Position numbers and translations under genes: made by a program. From Actinomycetota bacterium (GTDB taxonomy: Bacteria; Actinomycetota; Actinomycetes; Nanopelagicales; Nanopelagicaceae), in contig WLNK01000052.1 in the NCBI GenBank assembly GCA_009699795.1, positions 1-6,716 on the forward strand: DNA of 6,716 nt, in the 5' to 3' direction. How positions within the stretch are numbered: the first letter of the stretch is position 1; each line of letters starts with the position of its first letter. A model generated the notes under the pieces. It saw nothing but the letters and a program-made list of their open reading frames with translations, was not told the origin of the DNA and did no database searches. This document shows positions 6,200 through 6,716 of this stretch, piece after piece.

Positions 6200-6231
6200 A
6201 GAGAATAGCGTTGAAAAATAGCCAGAGAATA
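6200..6231. repeat. 8-bp direct repeat AGAGAATA, 24 bp apart
   Basis: AGAGAATA occurs at 6200-6207 and 6224-6231 on the plus strand (TATTCTCT on the minus strand), flanking the acetyltransferase promoter region. The downstream copy includes the proposed -10. It may be a pair of regulator contact points or chance in AT-rich sequence. Confidence 0.3.
6202..6207 (-). promoter_or_regulatory. -10 box TATTCT of the acetyltransferase gene, leaderless
   Basis: TATTCT on the minus strand ends 6 nt before ATG 6195, with no Shine-Dalgarno between. A second copy of the surrounding octamer TATTCTCT lies 24 bp upstream (6231-6224), overlapping the region where a -35 would sit. No good -35 hexamer is present. 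Confidence 0.5.
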
Positions 6232-6265
6232 AGAAAACCCGCCACCTTTCGGTGGCGGGTTTTCT
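6232..6265 (-). terminator. rho-independent terminator of pstS
   Basis: A perfect 15-bp inverted repeat: left arm AGAAAACCCGCCACC (6232-6246), loop TTTC (6247-6250), right arm GGTGGCGGGTTTTCT (6251-6265). On the minus strand the GC-rich stem is followed by TTTTCTTATTCT, a usable U-tract, 20 nt after the pstS stop. The A-run/T-run symmetry could let it work in both directions. It also insulates the acetyltransferase promoter just beyond it. Confidence 0.93.
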
Positions 6266-6285
6266 AACTAGGTTAGAGAAGGTAA

Positions 6286-6716
6286 TTACTGGATTTCAGC
6301 GATAGCTGAATTTGCAAGGTCTACAAGATTTCCAGTCAAAGGAGCGTAACCCTTTGCTGTTGCGTACTTTGTTGCACAAGCTCCAACAACGTACTTAAAG
6401 AAGTCCTTCACAACTGCCTGGCGCTCTGGATCCTTCTTATCTACTGATGAAGAGTTTCCGTATGCGAGACCGTATGAATAACCTGCAAGTGTGTAGCCAC
6501 CCTTAACTTTTACAGTTGGATCAATTGTGATTGTTCCGCGTGCACCTGGCTTGAATGTGTTGTTAAAGATTGCTGTTGCTGCAGCCGTTGGCGCTACATA
6601 TTCGCCGAGATTATTCTGGATGTTGGCAACAGTCAGCTGACGCTCTGTTGCGTATGAAGTTTCTGCGTATCCGATAGAACCGTTCTTGCTAGCAACACCA
6701 TTTGCTACACCGTCAG
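6286..6716 (-). CDS. pstS: phosphate ABC transporter substrate-binding protein PstS, C-terminal part
   Basis: The last 142 residues of a minus-strand gene whose 5' end lies beyond the right edge; it stops with TAA at 6288-6286. The fragment begins DGVANGVASKNGSIGYAETS, the PstS hallmark (DGVA...G.IGY.E.SYA) where the loop helps bind phosphate. It continues through a hydrophobic YTLAGYSYGLAYG stretch (residues 74-86 of the fragment), where PstS proteins usually have a YPL-type strand, then DFFKYVVGACATKYATAKGYAPL (104-126), the usual end with the GYAPL motif. PstS captures inorganic phosphate outside the membrane and delivers it to the PstCAB transporter. The signal peptide and N-lobe are not in view. 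Genes for pstC, pstA and pstB normally follow pstS, but here a strong terminator and an unrelated acetyltransferase gene do, so in this genome pstS either stands apart from pstCAB or ends a differently ordered cluster. Confidence 0.9.
   Translation of the reverse strand, partial: DGVANGVASKNGSIGYAETSYATERQLTVANIQNNLGEYVAPTAAATAIFNNTFKPGARGTITIDPTVKVKGGYTLAGYSYGLAYGNSSSVDKKDPERQAVVKDFFKYVVGACATKYATAKGYAPLTGNLVDLANSAIAEIQ

Noticed and set aside
6716..6716. CRISPR arrays, insertion sequences, tRNA genes or attachment sites anywhere in the window
   Set aside because: I looked for regular direct repeats, transposase-like frames, cloverleaf-like sequence and long terminal repeats and found none.

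Overview
The window looks like a compact stretch of an actinobacterial chromosome. The evidence is indirect. GC content is moderate by eye (not counted), the genes are tightly packed, and the GabT, PstS and Orn/Lys/Arg-decarboxylase sequences read as actinobacterial in type. At most gene starts a TANNNT-like -10 box lies 6-7 nt before the start codon and no Shine-Dalgarno is visible, which is the leaderless-transcript layout common in Actinobacteria. A small-genome freshwater actinobacterium (Nanopelagicales/acI-like) would fit, but that is inference. There are no tRNA or rRNA genes, no CRISPR array, no insertion sequence and no phage gene. No gene-free stretch exceeds about 90 bases.

Layout from left to right. 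The first 44 codons of a UPF0126/TRIC-like membrane protein lie on the minus strand and run off the left edge. Next is a large MalT-type (LAL) LuxR regulator (159-2828, minus). Its 51-bp upstream gap holds a 20-bp perfect palindrome plus a third half-site at an exact 12-bp period, placed inside a candidate promoter. Then come gabT (2880-4220, minus) and, divergently, a fold-type-I PLP Orn/Lys/Arg decarboxylase (4280-5728, plus), with 59 bp between their starts. Convergent with the decarboxylase, and sharing the bases CTAG with it at the stop codons, is an SSAT-like diamine/polyamine N-acetyltransferase (5725-6195, minus). A strong terminator hairpin (6232-6265) follows the 3' end of a phosphate-binding pstS gene (6286 to the right edge, minus).

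Three adjacent genes can be linked by diamine/polyamine or basic amino-acid metabolism. The decarboxylase would make agmatine, cadaverine or putrescine. The SSAT-like enzyme would acetylate a diamine or a lysine analogue. GabT would transaminate GABA or 5-aminovalerate, the omega-amino acids at the end of diamine breakdown. The LAL regulator lies directly downstream of gabT and may respond to such a metabolite, but nothing in the sequence shows its ligand. The pstS and UPF0126 fragments look like unrelated flanking genes.

The genes are ordinary families. The most noteworthy non-coding signal is the periodic GGGGT palindrome array in front of the LAL regulator. I do not see a clearly new multi-gene system in this window.
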